Shown here in pieces: positions 15,442 through 23,159 of a stretch of 29,354 nt of DNA (positions are counted from its first letter, which is position 1; every line of letters starts with the position of its first letter). The DNA lies in NCBI GenBank assembly GCA_002329645.1, contig DCTS01000050.1:6679-36032 (forward strand), read 5' to 3'. The translations under genes were made by a program, and so were the position numbers. The notes under the pieces were generated by a model. That model did no database searches. It saw nothing but the letters and a program-made list of their open reading frames with translations, and had not been told where the DNA came from. This DNA comes from Lachnoclostridium sp. UBA1434 (GTDB taxonomy: Bacteria; Bacillota; Clostridia; Lachnospirales; Lachnospiraceae).

Positions 15442-16101
15442 ATGAGCAATTTTTTTAATTTGGAGAACCCGGTATTTGTTACGTTGAGCAGAATATTTGA
15501 TCTGATATTTATAAGTATCGTATATTTGCTTGTATGCCTGCCGGTAATCACCATAGGGCCTGCAAATACCGCACTATATTATGCCGTAGTAAAGGTTATC
15601 AGGAAGGAAAGGGGATATCTTCTCAGGGAATTCTTCAAATCCTTCAGGCAGAACTTTAAACGGGGAGCAATAGCAGGAATCATAATGCTGGTTGTTAACT
15701 CCCTGCTGGTATATGACGTATATTATGCATTGAACATGGCAAATGTGGATAATACCAAGGGCTCCATATTCCTGGGAGTCTTTATTGCATTCTTTTTGCT
15801 GGCTGTCAGCTTCAACATATATGCCTTTCCCATACTGTCAAGGTTTGAAATGACCGTGAAGCAATTAATAAAGGCTTCGGTATATATGTCAATGAGACAT
15901 TTGCTCTCTACAATTCTTATGGTTGTGATAGTTGCGGCTTCGGTAGTTGCATTTTTCTTTGTGCCATTGCTGATCATGATACTTCCGGGAGTTGCCACTC
16001 TGCTGATATCCCTTTTGATGGAGCGGGTATTTAGAAAGTATATGCCTGAGTCCGAGGGGCCCGGTGAGGAAACCGGCAAGGACGAATGGTATCTTGAATA
16101 A
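15442..16101 (+). CDS. DUF624 (YesL-like) membrane protein
   Basis: This 219-residue membrane protein belongs to the DUF624/YesL family. The N-terminus NFFNLENPVFVTLSRIFDL and the early segment VCLPVITIGPANTALYY are diagnostic. About five to six membrane segments can be traced (roughly 14-46, 76-95, 108-128, 150-172 and 174-192). The tail is short and acidic. Family members are often next to carbohydrate ABC transporters in Firmicutes but have no proven activity. Here no sugar genes are nearby. GGGAG lies about nine bases before the ATG. glnN begins 28 bases downstream, so the two are probably co-transcribed, an unusual pairing that gives no clear functional clue. Confidence 0.85.
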   Translation: MSNFFNLENPVFVTLSRIFDLIFISIVYLLVCLPVITIGPANTALYYAVVKVIRKERGYLLREFFKSFRQNFKRGAIAGIIMLVVNSLLVYDVYYALNMANVDNTKGSIFLGVFIAFFLLAVSFNIYAFPILSRFEMTVKQLIKASVYMSMRHLLSTILMVVIVAASVVAFFFVPLLIMILPGVATLLISLLMERVFRKYMPESEGPGEETGKDEWYLE

Positions 16102-16129
16102 ATGATGTGTATAACGGGGAGGACATAGT

Positions 16130-18238
16130 ATGTCAGAAAAACTGACGGATGTATTTGGTATAGACGTGTTCAGCGATGCGGTAATGGTTGAGCGCCTGCC
16201 TAAAAGGATTTATTCTGCTTTGAAAAAGACCATAGATGAGGGCGAAGAGCTGGATACGAATGTTGCTGAGGTTGTGGCTAACGCAATGAAGGACTGGGCA
16301 ATAGAGAGGGGAGCAACCCATTATACCCACTGGTTCCAGCCAATGACAGGAATTACTGCTGAGAAGCACGATTCCTTTATAAGTCCTACAACGGACGGCA
16401 AAATTATCATGGAATTCTCAGGCAAAGAGCTTATTAAGGGGGAGCCTGATGCGTCCTCCTTCCCGTCGGGGGGTCTTCGGGCAACCTTTGAAGCCAGAGG
16501 ATACACCGCATGGGACTGTACATCACCGGCATTTTTAAGGGAGGATGCTGCAGGAGTTACGCTTTGCATACCTACAGCCTTCTGCTCCTATAACGGAGAG
16601 GCTCTGGACATGAAGACACCTCTGCTTCGCTCAATGGAAGCCCTTAACACCCAGGCACTGCGGGTACTTAAGCTGTTCGGGCATACCGATGTTAAGAAGG
16701 TAAACCCTTCAGTGGGACCGGAGCAGGAGTATTTCTTAATAGATAAATCAAAATACCTTCAGCGGGAGGATCTCATATTCACCGGAAGGACCCTGTTCGG
16801 TGCAATGCCGCCCAAGGGACAGGAGCTGGACGATCATTATTACGGAAGCATCAAGGAAAGAGTGGCTTCCTATATGAAGGAGCTTAACGTTGAGCTGTGG
16901 AAGATGGGCGTTACCGCAAAAACACAGCATAATGAGGTTGCTCCTGCGCAGCACGAACTGGCTCCGATTTATACAACCGCAAATATTGCAACAGACCATA
17001 ACCAGCTTGTAATGGAATATATGAAGAAGGTTGCCAACCGACATGGCCTTACCTGTCTTCTGCATGAAAAGCCCTTTGCCGGAGTGAATGGCTCAGGTAA
17101 GCATAATAACTGGTCAATGCAGACCGATACCGGAATGAATTTACTCAATCCCGGCAAAACACCCAACGAAAACGTACAATTTTTGTTGTTCTTATCGGCC
17201 GTGCTGAAGGCTGTTGATTTACATGCAGATCTTTTGCGTGTTGCTGCTGCCAATCCGGGCAATGATCACAGGCTTGGCGCAAATGAGGCGCCTCCGGCAA
17301 TAATTTCCGTATACATCGGTACGCAGCTTGAGGATGTTTTAAACCAGCTTATAAATAACGGTGAAGCTAAAAACTGTAAGCACGGGGGCTGGCTGAATGT
17401 GGGTTCACATGCCATACCTGAGCTTAAAAAGGACGCAACCGACAGGAATCGTACATCGCCCTTTGCATTCACCGGCAATAAATTTGAATTCAGAATGGTA
17501 CCCTCCTCGGCATCTATTGCAACAGCCAACACTATAATTAATACTATTGTGGCGGACGTGCTGTGCGATATGGCGGACGAGCTTGAGAAGGCGGATAATT
17601 TTGAGCAGGCAGTGCAGGAGCTGATTAAGAGAACAGTATGCGAGCATAAGCGAATTGTTTTCAACGGCAACGGCTATGGTGATGCCTGGGTTGAAGAGGC
17701 AGCCAGACGGGGACTCCCCAATATAAAGACAATGGTGGATTCCATTCCGGCTCTTACCGCTGAAAAGGCCATAACATTATTCGAAAAGCACAAGGTGTTC
17801 TCGGTAAATGAGCTTAAGGCCCGTGCCGAAATCATGTATGAAGATTATTCCAAGGCAATAAATATTGAGGCAAAGACCATGATAAACATGGCTTATGTCA
17901 AATACTTCCCTGCAATAATAGGCTATGCCGGGGAGGTTGCCAAATCAATCAATGAAATAAGGGCGGCAGTACCTGAAGCTGATGTGGAGCTGCAGGATAC
18001 TCTTGTTACCGAGATATCGCATCTGCTTTCAAAGGCAAGAAGCGCCGTAAAGCATCTGCAGGCACTGGTGGAAAGGGCGCAGGATATGCAGGAGGGTCAT
18101 GATAAGGCTGCTTTCTTCAGGGATGAGGTAATTCCTGCAATGCAATACCTGCGTGAGCCGATAGATGCTCTGGAGCTTATTGTTGATGCCGACAGGTGGC
18201 CGGTTCCGACCTACGGCGATTTACTGTTTGAGATATAA
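16130..18238 (+). CDS. glnN: Glutamine synthetase type III
   Basis: This enzyme makes glutamine from glutamate, ammonia and ATP, the main ammonia assimilation step. The 702-residue length is typical of the GSIII class found in Bacteroides, cyanobacteria and clostridia, and far longer than GSI (about 450). Family landmarks include THYTHWFQPMTG near residue 63, VGPEQEYFLID near residue 196, QHNEVAPAQHELAPIY near residue 265, and GSGKHNNWSMQTDTG near residue 322 holding the active-site GxGxH pattern. A GSIII-specific helical C-terminus follows residue 560. GGGGAGGA precedes the ATG. No GlnR, nitrogen regulator PII or GOGAT gene is in the window. A strong hairpin follows the stop. Confidence 0.96.
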   Translation: MSEKLTDVFGIDVFSDAVMVERLPKRIYSALKKTIDEGEELDTNVAEVVANAMKDWAIERGATHYTHWFQPMTGITAEKHDSFISPTTDGKIIMEFSGKELIKGEPDASSFPSGGLRATFEARGYTAWDCTSPAFLREDAAGVTLCIPTAFCSYNGEALDMKTPLLRSMEALNTQALRVLKLFGHTDVKKVNPSVGPEQEYFLIDKSKYLQREDLIFTGRTLFGAMPPKGQELDDHYYGSIKERVASYMKELNVELWKMGVTAKTQHNEVAPAQHELAPIYTTANIATDHNQLVMEYMKKVANRHGLTCLLHEKPFAGVNGSGKHNNWSMQTDTGMNLLNPGKTPNENVQFLLFLSAVLKAVDLHADLLRVAAANPGNDHRLGANEAPPAIISVYIGTQLEDVLNQLINNGEAKNCKHGGWLNVGSHAIPELKKDATDRNRTSPFAFTGNKFEFRMVPSSASIATANTIINTIVADVLCDMADELEKADNFEQAVQELIKRTVCEHKRIVFNGNGYGDAWVEEAARRGLPNIKTMVDSIPALTAEKAITLFEKHKVFSVNELKARAEIMYEDYSKAINIEAKTMINMAYVKYFPAIIGYAGEVAKSINEIRAAVPEADVELQDTLVTEISHLLSKARSAVKHLQALVERAQDMQEGHDKAAFFRDEVIPAMQYLREPIDALELIVDADRWPVPTYGDLLFEI

Positions 18239-18276
18239 TACGAATAGGAATAGGGAAGGGCTGCTGCCTTTCTTAC

Positions 18277-18324
18277 AGGGCGTGTTTCATAATGACTTTT
18301 TAAGTTGATTATGAAACATGCCCT
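18277..18324. terminator. 17-bp hairpin after glnN
   Basis: Arms 18277-18293 and 18308-18324 (GGGCGTGTTTCATAAT against ATTATGAAACATGCCC) pair over 17 positions with one G-U, around a 14-base loop. TTATACATTTTTG follows, giving a poor but plausible U-tract. It most likely ends the DUF624-glnN transcript. Such TTTCATAAT hairpins can also be dispersed repeats, which this single copy cannot show. Confidence 0.65.
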
Positions 18325-18375
18325 TATACATTTTTGTCGATATTCTGCATATAATGATTAATAATAAATTAACGA

Positions 18376-18568
18376 GTATATTACTGCGTATACAGATTGC
18401 CGCTCATATTACTGCACAGATTACCGCGCATATTACTGCGTATATTACTGCGCATATTACTGCACATATTACTGCACATATTATCGCGCATATTACTGCG
18501 TATATTAATAACAGGCTACCGTGCATAATACCGCACAAATAATCGCGCAGATTACCAGCAGATACCGC
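18376..18568. repeat. 12-bp minisatellite upstream of fabT
   Basis: The unit is about RYATATTACTGC. From 18404 to 18499 the phase is exact for eight units, with the conserved TGC/CGC ending at 18415, 18427, 18439, 18451, 18463, 18475, 18487 and 18499. Degenerate units extend to 18376 on the left and 18568 on the right. Because 12 is a multiple of three, one frame stays open and would read repeated His-Ile-Thr-Ala, but its ATG (18318) lies in the preceding terminator stem and has no ribosome site, so I do not call a gene. The rest of the 18239-18757 gap holds the glnN terminator and the fab promoter; I see nothing in 18569-18630. Confidence 0.9.
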
Positions 18569-18630
18569 ATAACCGTAACTTCAGTCATGAATAAGTCAAA
18601 CGGCATGCTTTATATGGCTGTAAAAAAATC

Positions 18631-18659
18631 TTGACATCGGGGCAGGAATGCTATATATT
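18631..18659 (+). promoter_or_regulatory. sigma-A promoter of the fab-acc operon
   Basis: TTGACA (18631-18636) and TATATT (18654-18659) are separated by exactly 17 bases. The start point would be near 18666, inside the FabT-type palindrome, leaving a leader of about 90 bases before fabT. This promoter probably drives the whole block to at least accC. Confidence 0.85.
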
Positions 18660-18675
18660 TTGATTATCAAAATAT
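18655..18675. promoter_or_regulatory. FabT-type operator, perfect 21-bp palindrome
   Basis: ATATTTTGAT (18655-18664) and ATCAAAATAT (18666-18675) are exact complements around a central T. The core TTTGATTATCAAA matches the published FabT operator of streptococci and other Firmicutes. It overlaps the -10 box and start point, the ideal place for repression. The adjoining MarR-family gene is its obvious ligand, so the operon should be auto-regulated and repressed by FabT bound to long-chain acyl-ACP. Confidence 0.85.
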
Positions 18676-18757
18676 TTGCTACTCAAAACATATGCAGCTA
18701 ATATATATTTCTTCAATCATATAAGCATATGTTTGGGGATACTTAGGAGATGAGCAG

Positions 18758-19213
18758 GTGAAGGAAAAGTTTCTGGAAATAAACAAATTGCTTGTTGAGA
18801 TCTATGATGATGTCAATCATATCGAGGAGTATTCAATCAAGCAGGGAGCCTTCAGCGATTTATCCATAACCGAGATCCATACGATTGAGGCTGTAGGTCT
18901 GTATGGGACAAAAACCATGTCCGAGATTGCAGGAGCCCTTGATATCACTATGGGAACCCTGACAACTGCCGTGGATAAGCTGATCAGGAAGGGTTATCTT
19001 GAAAGGAGCCGGAGTGATACTGACAGGCGGATAGTCAATGTGGGACTTACTAAAAGGGGGAAGCTGGCATACAGAATACATGAGAAGTTCCACATGGATA
19101 TGGTGAAGGCAATAATGAGCGATTTCTCGGAGGAGGAAGAGGAAATACTTCTGACGGCTCTCAAGAAGCTTAATATACATTTAAAGAGTATCTACATGCA
19201 TGGCAATACTTAA
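18758..19213 (+). CDS. fabT: MarR-family fatty acid synthesis repressor (FabT-like)
   Basis: This 151-residue winged-helix MarR protein is the first gene of the fatty acid operon, the place and family of FabT, whose repression is enhanced by long acyl-ACP. The DNA-binding part runs from about residue 34 to 100. The recognition helix region is around ALDITMGTLTTAVDKLIRKGY, and the wing carries the MarR signature SDTDRRIVNVGLT. The start is a GTG: AGGAGA (18745-18750) lies seven bases upstream, and the ATG at 18750 runs into a stop after three codons. Its end overlaps nothing, and fabH begins 16 bases later. The perfect palindrome in its promoter supports self-repression. A general MarR role is possible, but context makes FabT much more likely. 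Confidence 0.9.
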   Translation: MKEKFLEINKLLVEIYDDVNHIEEYSIKQGAFSDLSITEIHTIEAVGLYGTKTMSEIAGALDITMGTLTTAVDKLIRKGYLERSRSDTDRRIVNVGLTKRGKLAYRIHEKFHMDMVKAIMSDFSEEEEEILLTALKKLNIHLKSIYMHGNT

Positions 19214-19229
19214 TACAGGAGGTCCGGCA

Positions 19230-20207
19230 ATGAGACATGGGGTAATCATCGGTACAGGGAGCTATACGCCCCCACACGTAATGACTAATGATGACCTGGC
19301 TGGGATGGTTGATACAAGTGATGAATGGATCTCATCCAGAACAGGCATTAAGGAACGCAGGATATCTGCCGGTGAGTCCACCTCCGATCTGGCTTATGAG
19401 GCGTCCTTAAGGGCATTAAAGGTTTCAGGCCTAAGCCCTGAGGAGCTTGATTTAATAATATGCGCAACAATAACCCCTGACTATTTCATGCCCTCGGTTG
19501 CATGCACGGTACAGGACAGACTCGGAGCGGGGAATGCAGCTGCATTCGATCTTTCGGCGGCATGTACGGGCTTTATATATGCAATGGTGACGGCAGAGCA
19601 GTTCATCAGTACGGGAATGTACAATAATGTACTTGTCATAGGGGCTGAAACCATATCAAGGATATTGGACTGGGATGACCGTTCCACCTGCGTATTGTTC
19701 GGAGACGGAGCCGGAGCCATGATTTTATCGGCTGCGGAAGGCCCGGGACATATATTAGGATCGGTTCTGACATCCGACGGAGGAAAGCAGGATTATCTTA
19801 CCTGCCCCGCAGTTTCGCTGGTTAATCCATATACGGGGGATAGCAATGCAAAGTGCGATCCGCATATTAAAATGCAGGGACAGGAGGTCTTCAAATATGC
19901 GATTCGGGCAATCACCGACTGTATTGACAGGGTGCTGAACAAAGCAGGACTTTCCCTGCAGGACATAAAATACATCCTGCCTCATCAGGCAAATAAAAGG
20001 ATAATCGAGCAGGCTGCAAAATTCAGTAATTCTCCCTTTGAGAAGTTTTATCTGAACCTGGAGGACTACGGCAACACATCGGCGGCAAGCATAGGAATTG
20101 CATTGGATGAGATGATTAGAGAGGGCTTGCTTATACGGGGCGATAAAATTATCCTGGTAGGGTTTGGCGGAGGTTTGACAAGCGGAGCGGTATTGCTTGA
20201 ATATTAG
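19230..20207 (+). CDS. fabH: Beta-ketoacyl-ACP synthase III
   Basis: FabH starts fatty acid synthesis by condensing an acyl-CoA primer with malonyl-ACP. The 325 residues contain the catalytic triad C112 (SAACTGF), H252 (PHQANKRI) and N282 (GNTSAAS). The C-terminal GFGGGLTSGAVLLEY is typical. CAGGAGGT at 19216-19223 selects the ATG at 19230. The in-frame ATG at 19200 would overlap the end of fabT and lacks a ribosome site. Primer choice (acetyl, or branched acyl from the ilv pathway) cannot be read reliably from the sequence. acpP follows 46 bases downstream. Confidence 0.96.
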   Translation: MRHGVIIGTGSYTPPHVMTNDDLAGMVDTSDEWISSRTGIKERRISAGESTSDLAYEASLRALKVSGLSPEELDLIICATITPDYFMPSVACTVQDRLGAGNAAAFDLSAACTGFIYAMVTAEQFISTGMYNNVLVIGAETISRILDWDDRSTCVLFGDGAGAMILSAAEGPGHILGSVLTSDGGKQDYLTCPAVSLVNPYTGDSNAKCDPHIKMQGQEVFKYAIRAITDCIDRVLNKAGLSLQDIKYILPHQANKRIIEQAAKFSNSPFEKFYLNLEDYGNTSAASIGIALDEMIREGLLIRGDKIILVGFGGGLTSGAVLLEY

Positions 20208-20253
20208 CATTAACATAATTTAAAATATTAATTATTTTAAGGAGGAAAAAGAA

Positions 20254-20490
20254 GTGGATTTAAACAGGATTAAGGAAGTAGTAGCCGAGCAGCTGGGAGT
20301 GGAGGCAGAAGAGCTTAAGCCGGAGGTCTCCCTTAAGGGTGACCTGAATGCGGATTCCCTTGATTTGTTCCAGATAATTATGTCCCTTGAGGAAGAGTTT
20401 AATATCGAGATTCCTACCGAGGATACGGAAAGCATCCGTACAATAGGTGATATCGAGCATTATATCAGCAAAAGAAAAGCCAATATGTAA
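20254..20490 (+). CDS. acpP: Acyl carrier protein (first copy)
   Basis: This 78-residue acyl carrier protein carries the growing chain on a phosphopantetheine arm attached to the serine of NADSLDLFQ (about residue 37). It differs from the standard LGADSLD by having N before A and DLFQ after, and it ends in a basic ISKRKANM tail instead of the acidic one usual for ACPs. The start is GTG, with AAGGAGG at 20239-20245 eight bases upstream. It lies between fabH and fabK, so it is surely a fatty acid synthesis ACP. A second, more conventional ACP gene lies after accA, so the two may share or divide the work. Confidence 0.93.
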   Translation: MDLNRIKEVVAEQLGVEAEELKPEVSLKGDLNADSLDLFQIIMSLEEEFNIEIPTEDTESIRTIGDIEHYISKRKANM

Positions 20491-20510
20491 TTTTAGTCTG
20501 GAGGATTTGT

Positions 20511-21446
20511 ATGAAATCACGAGTGTGTGAGCTCCTGAATATTGAATACCCTATTTTTCAAGGCGCAATGGCAAGGATATCCGATGCATCTCTGGCAGCA
20601 GCAGTATCCGAGGCAGGAGGGCTGGGCATAATTGCAGGGGGGACAGCTCCGGCGGACTATGTAAGGAAAGAGGTACAAAAGGCAAAGAGCATCACAAAGA
20701 AGCCTTTTGCCGTAAATATAATGCTGTTAAGCGAAAATGCGGATGAGATAGCCGCAATGGTCTGCGAGGAAGGTGTCAGGGTGGTAACAACCGGAGCAGG
20801 GACTCCCGGAAGGTATATGGACATGTGGAAGAAGCATGATATAAAGGTTATTCCGGTGGTTCCTTCGGTGGCTATTGCCAAAAGGATGGTCCGCAGCGGC
20901 GCCGATGCGGTAATAGCGGAGGGTACCGAAGCAGGAGGGCATGTAGGTGAGCTCACAACAATGGTGCTGGTTCCGCAAATTGCAGATGCAGTTGACGTAC
21001 CTGTCATAGCGGCAGGCGGTATAGGAGACGGGAGAGGATTGGCGGCTGCTTTCATGCTTGGTGCAGAGGCAGTACAGGTCGGAACCCGTTTCCTGGCCGC
21101 CTACGAATGCAGCGTACATGAGAATTACAAAAAGAAAATACTTGCAGCCAGAGATATCGACACGGTGGTAACGGGAAGAAGTACAGGACATCCGGTACGC
21201 ATCTTAAGGAACAAATTAAGCCGCAGATTCATGGAGCTTGAGTCATCAGGCGCACCCGTCGGGGAAATTGAAAAGCTGGGAGTGGGAGCCCTTGCCCGGG
21301 CTGCCGTCGAGGGTGATATGGATTACGGAAGTGTCATGTCGGGTCAGATAGCAGCCCTTGTAAACAGGGAGCAAAGCTGCAGGGACATCATAATTGAAAT
21401 GATGGATGAAGCAAGAAAACTGCTTAATAAGGACTGGGGGCTATAA
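20511..21446 (+). CDS. fabK: Enoyl-ACP reductase II, FMN-dependent
   Basis: FabK reduces the enoyl-ACP double bond with NAD(P)H and FMN, the last step of each elongation cycle, replacing FabI in many Firmicutes. The 311-residue TIM barrel belongs to the nitronate monooxygenase-like family. It opens with the LNIEYPIFQGAMARISDASLAAAVS stretch (positions 8 onward). Flavin and active-site motifs include GTEAGGHVGELTT and VPVIAAGGIGDGRG, followed by GAEAVQVGTRFLAAYE. GGAGG lies seven bases before the ATG. The stop TAA shares its last A with the fabD start (TAATG), so the two are coupled. No fabI or fabL is present, so FabK is probably the only enoyl reductase of the cluster, which predicts resistance to triclosan-type FabI inhibitors. 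Confidence 0.94.
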   Translation: MKSRVCELLNIEYPIFQGAMARISDASLAAAVSEAGGLGIIAGGTAPADYVRKEVQKAKSITKKPFAVNIMLLSENADEIAAMVCEEGVRVVTTGAGTPGRYMDMWKKHDIKVIPVVPSVAIAKRMVRSGADAVIAEGTEAGGHVGELTTMVLVPQIADAVDVPVIAAGGIGDGRGLAAAFMLGAEAVQVGTRFLAAYECSVHENYKKKILAARDIDTVVTGRSTGHPVRILRNKLSRRFMELESSGAPVGEIEKLGVGALARAAVEGDMDYGSVMSGQIAALVNREQSCRDIIIEMMDEARKLLNKDWGL

Positions 21447-22387
21447 TGATGAAGCTGGCTTTGTTATTCAGCGGTCAGGGCTCCCAGTATCCGGGGATGG
21501 GCAGAGAGCTTTATGACTGCCTGGAGGTTTGCCGGAGAGTGTTTGAGGAAGCGGACGACAGCCTGAGCATGAAGCTTTCAGAGCTTATCTTTACAGGGAG
21601 CAGGGATGAGCTTGATCTTACCGAGAACACACAGCCCGCGGTATTGACAGTCTCCCTTGCGGCATATGCGGCATTTTCCGGGTACGGTATAACGCCATAT
21701 GCAGCTGCGGGGCTGAGCCTGGGTGAATACTCCGCCCTTACTGCAAGCGGTGTGTTCACTATTAATCAGGTCGTTTCCCTGGTAAGAAGAAGGGGACGCT
21801 TCATGCAGGAAGCAGTTCCCGGGGGTAAGGGAAAAATGTGTGCAATAATAGGGCTTGACAAGGAAGGAGTGCAGAAGGCCTGCGATGAGGCCTCCGTCTG
21901 CGGAATTGTGGAGCCGGCAAACTTTAATTGTCCCGGACAGATTGTAATAGGCGGAGAGATAGGGGCGGTGGATGAAGCAGCTAAGCTTTGCACTAAATAT
22001 GGAGCCTTAAGGACTGCAGACCTTGCGGTGAGCGCACCCTTCCATACCTCAATGCTTAAACCGGCAGCGGTAAGGCTTCAGGCTGAGCTTGAGCAGATTA
22101 AGCTTGGGAAAATGAGCATTCCGGTAATAAGCAATGTAAATGCGGACTATATTCGGGATGAAGGCCATATTAAGGAGCTTTTATACCATCAGGTTATGAG
22201 CAGTGTCCTATGGGAGGATACCATACGCAGAATGATAAATGACGGGGTAACAACCTTTGTTGAGCTTGGACCCGGAAAGACACTTTCCGGATTTGTTAAA
22301 AGGGTGGACAGGAAACTTAAGATCTATAACATTGAAGACAGGGCTTCTTTGGAAAGGACTGCAGAGGAACTTACAAAATGTATGTAG
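21446..22387 (+). CDS. fabD: Malonyl-CoA:ACP transacylase
   Basis: FabD moves malonyl from CoA to ACP to feed the condensing enzymes. The 313 residues start with the LLFSGQGSQYPGMG signature. The nucleophile is S91 in GLSLGEYSAL, and the catalytic histidine is H200 in SAPFHTSML. The first ATG (21446) overlaps the fabK stop by one base, and an alternative ATG at 21449 would shorten the protein by one residue. The gene is embedded in the operon: fabG starts 14 bases after the stop. Confidence 0.95.
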   Translation: MMKLALLFSGQGSQYPGMGRELYDCLEVCRRVFEEADDSLSMKLSELIFTGSRDELDLTENTQPAVLTVSLAAYAAFSGYGITPYAAAGLSLGEYSALTASGVFTINQVVSLVRRRGRFMQEAVPGGKGKMCAIIGLDKEGVQKACDEASVCGIVEPANFNCPGQIVIGGEIGAVDEAAKLCTKYGALRTADLAVSAPFHTSMLKPAAVRLQAELEQIKLGKMSIPVISNVNADYIRDEGHIKELLYHQVMSSVLWEDTIRRMINDGVTTFVELGPGKTLSGFVKRVDRKLKIYNIEDRASLERTAEELTKCM

Positions 22388-22401
22388 AAAGGAAGGCATT
22401 T

Positions 22402-23142
22402 ATGCTGGAAGGTAAAGTGGCGGTTGTTACAGGTGCAGGCAGGGGAATAGGCCGTGCAATAGCATTGCGGCTGGCTGAAAACAAGGCCAAAGTGGTAATT
22501 AATTACCGCAGCAGCCTTGTCCAGGTTGAGGAGCTTCTAAACAGGATAAAAGAAATGGGCGGCGAAGCTGCAGCCGTAAAGGCGGATATAAGCATCGAGG
22601 CCGAGGCAAAAAGCCTTATGGAGGCAGCAGTTAATAATTTCGGAAGAATAGATATACTGGTAAATAATGCAGGCATTAACAGGGATAATCTTATGATAAG
22701 AATGACCGAGGAGGAATTTGACAGGGTGACCGATGTGAACCTTAAGGGTACATTCTTTTGCATGAAGCATGGGGCAGCGGCAATGCTTCGGCAAAGAAGC
22801 GGCAAAATAATAAATATATCCTCAATTGCAGGTATCAGGGGAAATTCGGGCCAGGTCAATTATGCTGCGGCTAAGGCAGGAATTATCGGAATGACAAAAT
22901 CCGCCGCAAGGGAGCTGGCAGGCAGAGGTATCACAGTCAATGCGGTTGCGCCGGGTTATATAACAACGGATATGACTAATGCCCTGCCGGAAGGGATCAG
23001 AGAAGCAAGCCTTGCATGTATTCCGATGAAGCGTTTCGGAACAGTTGAGGAGGTGGCGGGTGTTGTCTGTTTCCTTGCATCTGAAGCAGCAGATTACATC
23101 ACCGGCCATGTAATACAGGTTGATGGCGGAATGGGCATATAA
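22402..23142 (+). CDS. fabG: 3-oxoacyl-ACP reductase
   Basis: FabG reduces beta-ketoacyl-ACP with NADPH, the first reduction of each cycle. The 246-residue length is the family norm. Short-chain dehydrogenase motifs are complete: TGAGRGIGRA at 10-19, NNAG at 88-91, and the catalytic S141, Y154 and K158 in the YAAAK context, ending with GHVIQVDGGMGI. The start at 22402 is set by AGAAAGGAAGG at 22385-22395. The in-frame ATG at 22378 lies inside fabD and would add eight odd residues. fabF follows after 17 bases. Confidence 0.95.
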   Translation: MLEGKVAVVTGAGRGIGRAIALRLAENKAKVVINYRSSLVQVEELLNRIKEMGGEAAAVKADISIEAEAKSLMEAAVNNFGRIDILVNNAGINRDNLMIRMTEEEFDRVTDVNLKGTFFCMKHGAAAMLRQRSGKIINISSIAGIRGNSGQVNYAAAKAGIIGMTKSAARELAGRGITVNAVAPGYITTDMTNALPEGIREASLACIPMKRFGTVEEVAGVVCFLASEAADYITGHVIQVDGGMGI

Positions 23143-23159
23143 TACAGGAGGAAGGCAAA

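Noticed and set aside
18318..18542. 74-residue open frame of His-Ile-Thr-Ala repeats
   Set aside because: The frame stays open only because the repeat unit is 12 bases; the ATG lies in the glnN terminator stem without a ribosome site.
18376..18568. CRISPR array
   Set aside because: Units are 12 bases, directly adjacent and without unique spacers; no cas genes are present.
19200..19229. Upstream ATG for fabH overlapping fabT
   Set aside because: No ribosome site there; CAGGAGGT clearly serves the ATG at 19230.
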